In this document: in pieces, positions 50,201 to 62,200 of the stretch | How the letters are laid out: every line of letters starts with the position of its first letter | Position numbering within the stretch: position 1 is the stretch's first letter | Assembly: GCA_021014325.1 (NCBI GenBank) | Contig: CM037472.1 | Coordinates: 22,801,063 to 22,865,062, forward strand | Length of the DNA stretch: 64,000 nucleotides | Direction of reading: 5' to 3' | Source: Plazaster borealis | Lineage: Eukaryota > Echinodermata > Asteroidea > Forcipulatida > Labidiasteridae | Made by a program: the position numbers and the translations under genes | The notes under the pieces: model-generated | What the model was told of the DNA's origin: nothing | The model's input: the letters and a program-made list of their open reading frames with translations, nothing else | Databases searched by the model: none

Positions 50201-53200
50201 CCTCAGAGCAATCTTTCTTGTTCCTCCCACTGACATTAATCCCCCCTCTCCTTGTTGACCGGGTAATTGCTTCTGCCTACCTGTTTAAGTTATAACACAA
50301 ACCTTATTTTTAGCTATACCTTTGAAATCTTAAATCAACCTTCTCTTTTAGGCTGTTGTTTGTTCCTCATGATAATGAGTATCATGTGCAGGGTTCTGTC
50401 TTTATTATGTTTGCTTACAAGTATTTTCTAAGTCATAACACGTGTTCTTTCTCATCGATCAGGCTGTTTCTTAGTCTTCGATGTTAAGCTGTTGTTGTCT
50501 TAATGCAGTTTATTTCAGATGTTTTATTGAATATTCATAAATACCCCAGACAGTTTCGCTATTCCTATTGGTGGAGAGCACGTCACGTGGGGGTGTATAA
50601 ATGGCTGATTAAGACCAGCTGGAGCTGTTTATAACCGGCTGGGCTTCCCGTATTGGACGCGCAAGCTCCGCCAATTTACTTACGCGGAACACAATAGTTC
50701 CCGCGCGTAGCCTAATCTTTTTGTACACGCTCGTACACACAACCAAACGCGCACAAATCAGAATTTTACAAAAGTTTTTGAAAATGTACAAACTTCGTAC
50801 AAAATTCGCTAAACAAACACATTGTCACAGATTGTCCTACTTGTAATTTTGTTTCGCTTTTTAACAAAAGGGCATTATGAATGGGAATAAAAGAGTAGGT
50901 TTTAAATGGCCGTTTAAGAACTCGTCGCCACTCTTTTATTCCCTTAATTAAGGAATACATAATTGTAAGATTTCCAATGGCTTCATTCCATGCAAGCATG
51001 CAGACATATGATACATGGACCAAAAAATATATAATGAGCACATGAGAATGTGGATACTTATTTCAGAAATTTTGCAGCGTTATTTTCTTTTCCCTTTTAC
51101 ACCAAGAAAAAAGAGAAAAGAAAATCCTGGGCTTGATTCATCGCTATGTATATTTTGTCGTACAAAATTGCTCCTTCACTGTCAATCTTGCTTATTCCAA
51201 TTTGTCAATTTGTACTCTAATCTCTGTGCTACTCAACTTTTTTTTTTTCAAAGGCATCTTTCATCATGCAAATTATATGCTGTCAAAGAAGATGCTTGAA
51301 ATACCATATGGTCTTAAGGGATGAAAGCCGAATAACATAAAAAAATTCAAATGACATTTTCCCTATCAAAAAAAGAAGAATGAATTTTGTATTTTTACCG
51401 TATGCAAATGCTAAATAAACACAATGGTTATTTTACTTTATCAAAAATTTGGTTATTTGTCTTTTTTACATATAGTTATTATTATTGAATTATTATTATT
51501 ATTTCACACTTTGAATGTTCACTTTTTCAAAGGTTTGTTCCACATCTGCAAAGAGCTTTGGTAGCCTATAATATATTGAAAATCTTTAAAGGGATTGTAT
51601 ACGTATTAGTAATTGGAACAAACTGTTTGTTTCAATCCTATATAGTTGTAGATATATACGATAAAACTAACCTAAGAAAATTTCATTTCAAAAGGTGGTA
51701 GCGTTTTTGACATATTGCCGAAAATCTGGAGCGTTTATGTTCGTCCAAGCAGGAAGAATAATCCTCAATTGGAATACGGTACACAATCTGAGAAACGTTA
51801 CTGTCAGTAACGCTTCTCAGATTCAAATTTTTGAGGGTAAAAATTGAAATCTTTTTCCACAATCGCAGCACTTCTAAGTGAAAAGTTTCTCATAGTGCAT
51901 TATACTATCCAAAGCTGCTGTAAGTAAGTTTTTATTGCCATTAATTTTTAGAGTCATTACCAAACGTATACAGACCCTTTAAATTAATGATTGAAAACAA
52001 ATTGTATATTATACAAGCATGATATTCTTCCTACTTTAGTCTGATTTCCGATTTTTTCTTTTGGCCAAAAATCCGAAAAATTGGGATTGAATAGCCTGAA
52101 GAATCTATTAAAGCCTTCACCATGCGTATACGTAGTTCAGCCCTGTACTCAATAAAATGTTTCTGCTTTTTTTGCAAGGACCAAATATCCTGCCTGAATA
52201 TACATGTATTGACAAATAACTTGGTTATCAAACTTTATGCTAGTAACTTCTGTCTGAGCAGACCGTTATCGTTCTGTTTACTTCCCGTTGGTGTGGCAAA
52301 GTGTGGCAAAGAAGGAGAGCTATAGTGGAAAAGGTCGTTAAAATGGCCATCATGAGTAGATCATGGTACTTCAAACATGGGAAATGGCCTTGAAAGGCCC
52401 ACATTATGTTTAATGTCCGCGGAGTGATAAACATTTATGTTTTGTGGAAACATTAACCAACAAAGTACATTTAGGCCTAGCTCTGGCGGCCTTTCACTTT
52501 CCTATTATACTACAGTGACGTCCTGGATATGTGGGTCCATTTCTGGGGCGGAAAATTTTCAAAACTTCATAACTCAAATCTTCCCTGCAAGAAGCCACTA
52601 ATTTCAACGGATTCACATTCCATGGCAGCATTCATTTTTCTGCGGTGGGTTTTGGACGTCATATACTCCTCATAAATCTGTTATTTTTGTGATATAATGC
52701 AGCTCTCAACGTAAACATATACCCGTTTGGTCGTCTTCTCACAGTTGTCTGTCGTGCGTATGCGTGCATTCGCGTGTAAGACGCAGGATGCATGATGCGC
52801 AAATCGTGCGTTGCGTTTGCATGTTAACGCTGTGCAGTCAAGATACTCTGACCAAAAAGTGCGATACAAATTTGGCACGTTTTGTAGGAATGCGTAATCG
52901 GCGCACGTGCAGACATACGCGAACACACGCAAACAAAATACAAAATACAAAAATAAAAAGCTCCTCCTGCTTCCTTTTTTTCAGGAACCTGGGCGCTAAA
53001 CATTACTTGGCCTTATTAATATTGACCCTACACCCGAGGAAGGGTCTTACCCCACCCCCCTCATGTCAGGATAAGGATTCAATAAGAAGAAACTATAAAT
53101 AAATAGTAAACTTGCGGGTACAACCATATACTCTGCTCGTCTTCAGGAGAATACTGTTCGAAGAGTATACTGTTCGAAACGTCGAGACCAAACCGGCTCT

Positions 53201-56200
53201 TTTAAGAGCCAACACTCACTCTTAAGAGATTTACACATGGTTGTACCCACAAGTTTACTATTTATTTGTAGTTTCTTCTTATTTCTCCACACCGTGCAAA
53301 GCTTCAGACAATACTTATAAGGATTCAAGTTTCTATTTACTCTGCAGATGATTGATGATTCAAATTAAATTTGTTCAGACCCCTTTCAGTTTCTGATTTA
53401 TATGATCCTTCTCTTGGTTGACACAGCAATTATTTCTCTCCCGTTGCAGACCAAGTTACGACTGGATGCGGGTCATTTCAGTACGGAACCCTTCCATGAG
53501 GACCAATCGCAAAGTCTCGCTGGTCTTCAATCACCTTGAACCTGGTGAACTGGCCAATCATCTTACATTCCTTGAATACAAAATCTTCAGAAGACTGAAT
53601 GTAAGTGTGCTACACTGTTGAAGTGGGAACTGCTCAGAAAAGTGGTTGAACTGAATTGAATTGGGCCCACACAGAAAAGTGTATGGACAGATTACATACA
53701 AAATTATAATAATATATGTATATGTGTGTCTGGTCGTCATTTAGCCTTTGAAAAAGACTCAGTTAGGGTCAAATGACTCTGCTAGGGTCAAACGACTCTG
53801 CTCATGTGACCATTACCACTTTTTGCAAAATTACATGCAAAGAATATCAGAAGAATCTGCCTCATGGTCTTAAACAGAAGCGTACCTTTCCTATATGATA
53901 CCCCCCAACCTCTCTGTTAAAGCTGAAAACTACTTTGGGTTTTGGTTTGCATGGATCGCAGTACACCATACATTTATATTTTCATGTATCAGATATAGTG
54001 AGGTTTGCAGTGATACCATGTACATAAAACTCTCTCGATGAGTTGTGGTGGTTCTGAAGAAAGAAAACAAACTATGGGCATTTGACTATAATATTGGTCT
54101 GTTTAATGTTTGTATGCATTGGTTTTTGACTTTGTAAACAGCTGTGTTTCTGTGGAGAGGTTTGCCGATTTTTAAAAACAAATCTACTTTTTTAGTTTGC
54201 AGACTTGAAAAGTTACGCCCTCTCTGGTCAGCTGAAGGACAATCTCAAGTTGGAGCGTTCTATTGGTCTGTTTAATGGCCTATCACTATGGATACAGTGT
54301 ATGATTCTCAGCAGACATACACCTAAGCAGAGGGCAGAGGTCATCACCAAGTTTGTTGAAGTCTCAAAGGTCAGTGAACCCAATATATGCTTACTTTTCA
54401 TGTTCCCTCCCTCCCTTTGTGAATTGACTGTCTAAGCCTTGCGCGACTCGCGCATATTCAAACAATTGGACCCTTAAAGTGCGCGAGTTTGTTTCTCTCA
54501 CGCATTAAAGCAATGTATGTGGGACCAAAGTGGTCCTAAAAATGCTCCAATACGCACAAGACTTGCACGGTCTATTGTAACCTTCACTTTAAAAAATATT
54601 TAACGATTTCCAAACCTCTACTCTGCTGGTTGTGCTGTATGCTGGAAACATTTACAAATATATTTATTTTGGGCTGTTTTATTCATGTTGCATTATTGTA
54701 CTTGATTGTTGCCAATTGTGTTATATATCTCTATAAATCTATTAGCCTCCAGTAAAGGCCATGTCCGAATTGGCGGCTACGGCTGTGGCTGGATCGCCAT
54801 GTCATAATGCATTAAAGTATAGGATGACCTTAGCAACACCCATAGCAACAGCCATAGCCATAGCCTCCAAGTTGGATACAGCCTGAATTTTATTTCCATT
54901 GCCATGGCAGTACAGTGTTTGTTACCTCACTTCTTAAAGTTTCTTTTTAATCATCACATTCGTACAATCTAAGAAATGTTAATGTGGTGTACCAACCACT
55001 CTTTGAAACTTTTTGGAATGACGTTGTTTCTCTAATTGATATCTATCCTGTAGAAATTGAAGCGGCTGAATAACTTTAACACCTTGATGGCTGTAGTTGG
55101 AGGATTGAGTCACAGCTCTCTCGCAAGGCTCAGACAAACTCTCGCCTACGTCTCATCGGACACTCAGAAGGTATTTCATCTGTCAAATTATGAGACCATT
55201 TTGTCATTGTTTTTTACGAAGTGACAAAATCATAAAAACTTTTACAAATCGGGGTTTTGTAAATTATTTATGTATTCAATGCTGTTAACATTTTCACAAA
55301 GTTTCAGGATCTAATTCGTAATGTTTTCGTATTTACAATTAAAATTGTATTAATTAAAATATTTGACGAATAATATATTTTTTAACTTTTTGTTTTTACC
55401 AAGTGACGAATCAAAAATCGCCACTGAAGTCCATTGAACTACATAGTGCGGCACGGTGCCAAAATAGGCATGGTTTAAATTTTGGGTTTTTACGAAGTGA
55501 CAAACCTTTCATTTACAGTTTTTACAAAGTGACAAACCTAAATACGAATTGGTTTGTTCACAGCGCTCTGCGGGCAGGTCTGTTTTTTTGTTTTTTTACG
55601 AAGTGACAAAATGTGTTTAGGAATTAATTACTCATCAAAACAGTCGCAGAATTGAAAAAATGCTGACAGTTCTGAATGACTGATTTTCTAAAAACACATA
55701 TTTTTGGCTGCGAGGCTAAATCGTCGCTTTGTAAAAACAGCGACGATTTGATTTAGGGAGGGTTTTTGTTGAGCACCCTTGAAGCATCTCTTAAATAGTT
55801 GTGTTGGTGTAGGCCTACCGGTAATTATTCAACTGTTTAATAGGAATTATGCTCAAATTGTCTTTACTGATGTGGCACATTTAAAAAAGGCTTTCTCGTA
55901 TGGCTTTTATCAGCCTAACAATTTCACTGCCAACTGTTTTTCATTATCACCTTGTTTTTGTACAAAACAGACAATATCGGAGATGACCGAGTTGCTCTCC
56001 TCTGCGTGTAATTTCAGCAACTACCGCAAGGCGCTGCAAGAAGCACGTGGCTTCAAGATCCCAATCCTGTGAGTGTTCGTCATATTTCTCAGTCTGGGTC
56101 AATGCATGCACCTCACTGATACTATCTCAAAACCCAGACAATGAGCTTACAATATTCTGCCGCCCACTCGTTGATTCCCACGGCGATTGCCTTGTCCATG

Positions 56201-59200
56201 TCCTAATCTCTGTATCTTTATTCACATTGTAGTTGAGGATCGGATGGAATATAACCTTGGGGAAGTTTTTCAATCCTTGTATGTTTCTTTTTTTTTGGTT
56301 TTGGTTTTAATTTTTCCCCTCAGTTACTTGGACAAGCATCATTCTCACTCAGCATTTTGCTGAGGACATTTTGGATAATTATTATTATTATGAATATTAT
56401 TATTATTAGTAGTAGTAGTAGTAGTATTATATATTTCTGGTAATGAAACCAAAGATGCCTCATAAGTAGGCTTAATAACTGTAGCTCGCAAGCCTGAGGA
56501 AACCTGTAAACAAGGGTGCTTGCTATGTGAACCAGAAACACCGGGGTTAACCCCTACTCTTCCCAATAAGTGTTCTGGGTTCTTTTATGTGCACTACCAA
56601 TACTAAACCATCCATGGTCCTAACAGTTTTTTTGGGGTGGGAGGATACCCTTTCCTATTAGAACTTGTGGATCCGTGCCTGGATGCACTATGGACCTGTA
56701 ACGATTGCCATTCATTTGCGCTATGTTTGTCATAGATTATCCCACACTCTTCAAAATCTGCACAAGTACTTTTGAAATTGTTTGCAATCAACCCCATCCT
56801 CCCCTATCTCTCCAAGAATTCTCCTGCGCCATGTAGGGTCAAAGGATGGATTGATAGAGGACCTGGAATGCATGCTATGTAACAATTATAGCGGTTGTTA
56901 TTTAATGTATGTTCAAGTTTGTGATGCAGATGGAAATAAACCAACCAAACAAAAAACCAAACACCCCAACAAGCACACAAAGTTGAGGGGAAAAAAAAAA
57001 AATTATTGGACCCCATTACAACAATCCCTTAGAGTAAATTAAAATTTGTGATTTACAGATTATTTTGAGAATATATGATACTTGGCGCATTGATTCAGTC
57101 ATTGTTTATTGAGTCACACCCCAATGGAGGTTTAAAAGTGTCAGATAGTGTAGCTCTGGTTGAAGATAGATTGATTGGACAGTGGGTACATGGGGTAACA
57201 TTTAACAGCAACGAAAGGACAGGATTTAAACCACCATGACAATTAATTGTATCTGTCTTTCTTCCTAATGAACTAACTTCTTATGTTTTCCCCACTGTTC
57301 TTTTTCTTTCATTCTTCTTCTTTGTGGCTGTTATTCTAAAGAGGTAAGCAGTATTTTTAGTATGATACGCTTGTACATTTATTAAAGGCACTGTACACAT
57401 TTGGTAATTACTCAAAATATATATTAGCATAAAAACTTACTTGGTAACAAGCAAAAGAGAGCTGTTGATAGTATACAACATTGTGAGAAACGACTCCCTC
57501 TGAAGTAACGTAGATTTTGAGAAAGAGGTAATTTCTCACTAAAATAATAAAATACTTCTTGCAAGAAGCCTTTTATTCCTATCTGAAAGCACACAATTTT
57601 GTACAACAAAGGTGTTTTTTCTTTCATCATTTTCTTGCAACTTCGATGACCAATTAAGCCCAAATTTTCACAGGCTTGTTGTTTTATGCATATGTTGGGA
57701 TATACCAAGTGAGAACACTGGTCTTTGACAATTACCAAACGTGTTCAGTGCCTTTAAGCGTTTTTTTTTTTTTTTAGCTGTGTACAATATTTCTCTATTT
57801 GTTGCATGTATCATTCATAAAATTCAGAAACAGGTGTTTGTGGCAACAAAATGACATATCACAGACCACTTGTCTCCATTGTGTTCTTTATCCCTCCTTT
57901 TAGACATAGTTAATTTTTGTATTCTCCCGGAAAATCGCATGATGCCTGCTTTTTTTTTTTGTGGTGAATGCACTTTGACATTTTATTTCCTACCAATGCT
58001 GTCTCTCGCTCTCTCAATCTCTCGCTAGCTGACTGAAGTGCTTTTATGAACCTTGTGTGAATAAAACCATATGCCATAATACCATTTTCATGGAATTTTG
58101 CGTCGCCTGAAAATAGATTGCCAATGTTGTGAATTGTGCTGGGCTTATATGTGAGTCAGTGAATGCAATTGACAGCTGCTTTTTTTTTTTTGGTAAACAG
58201 TGCTGAGTATATTGAGGAAACACTCCTAAACCTGCATTGTTTGTTTTAGTCAGAGTGCTGTCAAATGTTATTCTCGTTTTGGTTTTGGTCCAAGGAAAAA
58301 TTTATAATTTCAACACGCACAGAGACAAGCCAGTGTCCATGTCAGAGTCAGTGTTAACCCTTTAGAGACCATTCATTTCTTTGTAATTATCACAAAACGC
58401 CCAGACATTGCTAATATTGTTCATTTCTTTAATCAAATTTTGTCAGTAAAAATGTCAACAGAAACAACATGAAACGGAAAATTTAGTTTTGTGTTTAGAA
58501 ATTGGGATACTATAATAACATACCACATTGGAATATTTCATATCCAGACATGACCTTTACTTTGACCTCTCAATGTGAATGGAAGTAGGTCAGACCATAG
58601 AACAATAGACCTTGCGGCCGGCCGTTTGCGGCCCGCTATGGGGATTTTGGTACAAGCTGCTTGTGGCCGCTATGGTCTCTAAAGGGTTAAGTAAATTAAC
58701 ATTTACACTGACAATGCCCATTAGAGATTGTCATACTGTTGAGTATTCTTTATAGCTAATTATGCATGGTAGATGTTTTTCTATGAATGCTCCTGTTGGT
58801 GCACAAGTTTAAACCTTGTAGGCCTAACTGTGCGATGTAGTTAATTTGAAACATGTTGAAACCACAGCCTGCTTTCATCACGCATGCAATTGATCAGCTG
58901 ATTTTTTTGGTTTCTCAAATGTGCCATTAAAATTTTTTTTTAAAAAGTTCAAATTCTTGCTGTGTCTGGCACTTTCATCAAACTGCAGTTGCATGCCTAA
59001 TTCATATGTGTAAAGTTTGTTAATATTGTTATGCATTGCTCTTATTTGGAATAAGAAGAAGGAAAAAAACAAATTGTAGAGAATACTGCCCTTGTTTGTT
59101 TGTGTGTTCAAAATAAAACCACATAATTGCCGGTGGTTTGGTTTATTTTCAGGCGAATAAAGATGCAATCCAAAGATTTGCATTAAAAAAAAAAAACTTT

Positions 59201-62200
59201 TGCAAAATTTGAATTCTATTTGCAGGAAGTTTTCTACGCAAGTGCTTCGTTGAGATTATGAATGAGCTTGCATGAAGAATGAACCAATTATAGAAAGGGG
59301 GGGACCACATTATGTTACTCATCTCTGCATGATTGGTAATTAATTTGTACAGATGTTTATGATCTTGGTGATTTGTCTAGCACTGTCAGTACCTGCCCAC
59401 CCATCATAGATCTTAAAGTTATCAGATATTTTGGTTTCAAATCGGGCATAGTTTTTTTCCTCGTCTTACGCACAAAGGGAGACAGTAAGGCCTAATGACT
59501 TCCCTAGTCATCCATTTCTCAAAATAGACCCAGACCTGAAACACACACGCACTAATTAAATCATGGCATATAGCGTGATAAGATAATTGTTAGTGAATTA
59601 CTTTTTCCACTGTGGTTTTGAAAACAGTCCTTGTCCCAATTATTCTATAAAACATCTCATCTGAAGTTGATTACACCCCGCCTCCATTTACAATGAAAAG
59701 GGATGTATTATTCAAGAAAACAAACTTGAGCCAAAAATAGCCAGCAAATAAAGAATTGTGCTACAATTTCTGCGCTCAATTTCTCAAAGCACTAAGATTC
59801 AACTTAAAAGGAGTCGTCAGTATTGCCATGGTACTTTGCTTTAAGATTGATATGCGCTTAAGATCCATCTTAGCTTATTGTGAAATTAACCCTTGTTGTA
59901 TTACTTTTTAAAATCAACATTAAATCACCTCATTTTTTAGTTTCCTCGATATTTTTTAAAGGAGTGGCCGGATACAACCTTGTAAATTCATAATTATTTA
60001 AAGATGTGTCTTTTATTAAGCAGGAAATTTGAGATAGTCAATGAATTTAGGTTTTTTTCCAAGTTACTTTTTAAACAAATTACCATGAGGAATATTTCAA
60101 CAGTTCTAAAGACTTTAGGTTTAAGAGTTTAGGTTTTAGACTTAAGACTTCAGAACATAATAAGTTTAGTTTTCATAAGTTTAACCCTTAAGAGTCCACA
60201 ACAGCCACAAGCGGCTTGTACCAAAATGCCCATAGTGGTTGTAAACTGCCATAAGATTTCACCTACGTCCAACTCAACAAAAATGTCCCAGCAATTCTCA
60301 TGTTCTTCCCTTGTTAAAATAGAAGCTACAATTCTAAAACAAAACAAAAAACAAACCCTATTTTGTATTGTTTTTGCAAAAAAATATTTAATTGTCTGAC
60401 AATTCAACCCTAGCACTAGCAGCGTCTTTCTCAAATCATTGAGCAAAAAACAACAAAACCCCCAAAACCAAACAAACAAAACCAACAACAACAACAACAA
60501 CAATGTATTAGCCATGCCTGGGCATATGGTGATGATTATACACAAATTAATGGTCTCTAAAGGGTTAACTTCCAAGAACTAATTGGTAGTTTCTTCCAGG
60601 CTGAGCTTTCCTTTTTACAAAGAATTAAAAACATCCTGAACAATTTCTGAAATTGAAATTTTGTGTCAACCTCTCTCCTGTCCTCAGGTGTGCACTTGAA
60701 GGATTTAATCCTACTCCACACAGCACTCCCTGACCGCATGGAGGACGGTCAACTCAACCTGCGTAAGATGGGTCAGCTATCGGTCATCTTTGCCGAGCTG
60801 ATGCAACTACAGAATACCAAACCTCCTCTTGAGACCAACGTGGACTTGGTCAATATGCTCAGGGTGAGTTTTTATTCACACTATCATTGCCATAATATTG
60901 ATAGCTAAAAATTTTTTTAGGAAGTAATCTACACAATCTATGCAGATGCTAAGTCAGTGCAGGCCTGGAATTTCATCTTTGAGAGGGCAAGGCCATTTTC
61001 ATTTTGCAAAGGGCACTTCCATTGGAAGGTGCCAATGTCTTTGGGGAAACTTTTCAAGGCCCAAACCAGAACATACCAACTCTCCTTGATTCTGCAGAAA
61101 GTTCCCTGAAAATAAACCAATCTTTCCATGTGCTGATGAACAAATTTGAAAAATCTCCCTGATTATGGAAACTTGTTCCCTATTGTGTTGAATGTAATTC
61201 TAAATATCTCTGTGAGTGTTGTACAAATTCTCCCTGATTGCAAGATACAAATGTTGGCAGCTCTGCAAAACAGAAGAACAAGGCAACAAGGTATAATTAC
61301 AGGCCTGCAGTGACAACTTCCATTCTCCTCATCCTGGCTCAAAACAAAGTCTCTTAAAAGGACATTTTATACCAATCCAAAGTTGATCATCTCACAGAGG
61401 TTACTATTTGGGAAGGGGTAGATTGCATTGTTAGTGACTTAATTTACAGCCATGGTTTTAATGGTTATGATTGTAGAGTTTACAGTTTTGTTCTTACTTC
61501 AGTGGAAATTAGTTGGATCAAGCTTTCTTATAACTTTGTGGGATCAAAACAAAGGGAAAACACAAACTTGATTGAACAAAGCTCCTCTCAGATCCTAAAA
61601 TCATCTTTCCACGGTTTTTGAAACTTTTATTCTAAAAAATAGTGGTCCTTGTAGGTGATCCAAAGGTTTGACTCTTCGGGGTTTTCACACTTTGACTAGG
61701 CCTACAGAGATTGTAACTTGACTTGTTTGTTCTGTAGGCATCTCTCGATCTCCAGTACACTGAAGATGAAATATACGAGCTATCTTTGGCAAGAGAACCC
61801 AGGAATTCAACGAGCGCAGTAAGTACACAAGTAACTAACATCAGTAACACTATAGCTTTATGAATCTATTGATAACATTCCACGTACAGTTAAAAGTGCT
61901 TCTTGGATCGAATTCAACTAAATAAGCGATAACATTTCAGACAGAAGAATTTTTTCTGGAATGATACTTGCCAACTCTTATAAAGTAATTTCTATACTTA
62001 AATCATTCAATTTGATAGTTGAAAAAAACCCATCAAAACTGGGACTGATTCTTAGAAAAAGCTCTCAGAAATAGCATACGTACCTGGGTGATTTCTTTGT
62101 TTGCTCAAAGACTCTGGATTCGTCTGCCTACTAAACTCAAATGTTGTAATAGTATCGCTAGATTTTAAGTTGCTGCTTAAAATTCATCTTATGTCAAGTT

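Larger units (their letters stand above)
47183..53449 (+). other. RasGRP intron 4
   Basis: GT-AG intron of 6.3 kb (GTGAGT ... TTGCAG). It holds a 16-base G run, a 67-bp-period direct repeat (49757-49852), a family C element (50531-50945), a family A MITE (51590-51978), a CpG/GCGT-rich stretch about 52700-52930 and an inverted-repeat element (53083-53284). No exon recognised. Confidence 0.85.
57344..60687 (+). other. RasGRP intron 9
   Basis: 3.3-kb GT-AG intron (GTAAGC ... CCTCAG). It contains three TTAA-flanked MITEs: one starting 42 bp after the donor (57386-57753) and an inverted pair (58358-58686 and 60185-60564). Also a CAA triplet run at 60483-60503. No exon recognised between. Confidence 0.8.
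60864..61737 (+). other. RasGRP intron 10
   Basis: 874-bp GT-AG intron with two repeats: a copy of the CCTGGAATT family (60961-61065) and one of the CAGAGCTGCCAA family (61073-61265). No exon. Confidence 0.9.

Noticed and set aside
60150..60575. 141-codon minus-strand ORF
   Set aside because: Almost entirely a TTAA MITE and CAA repeat; the Leu run comes from the triplet repeat.
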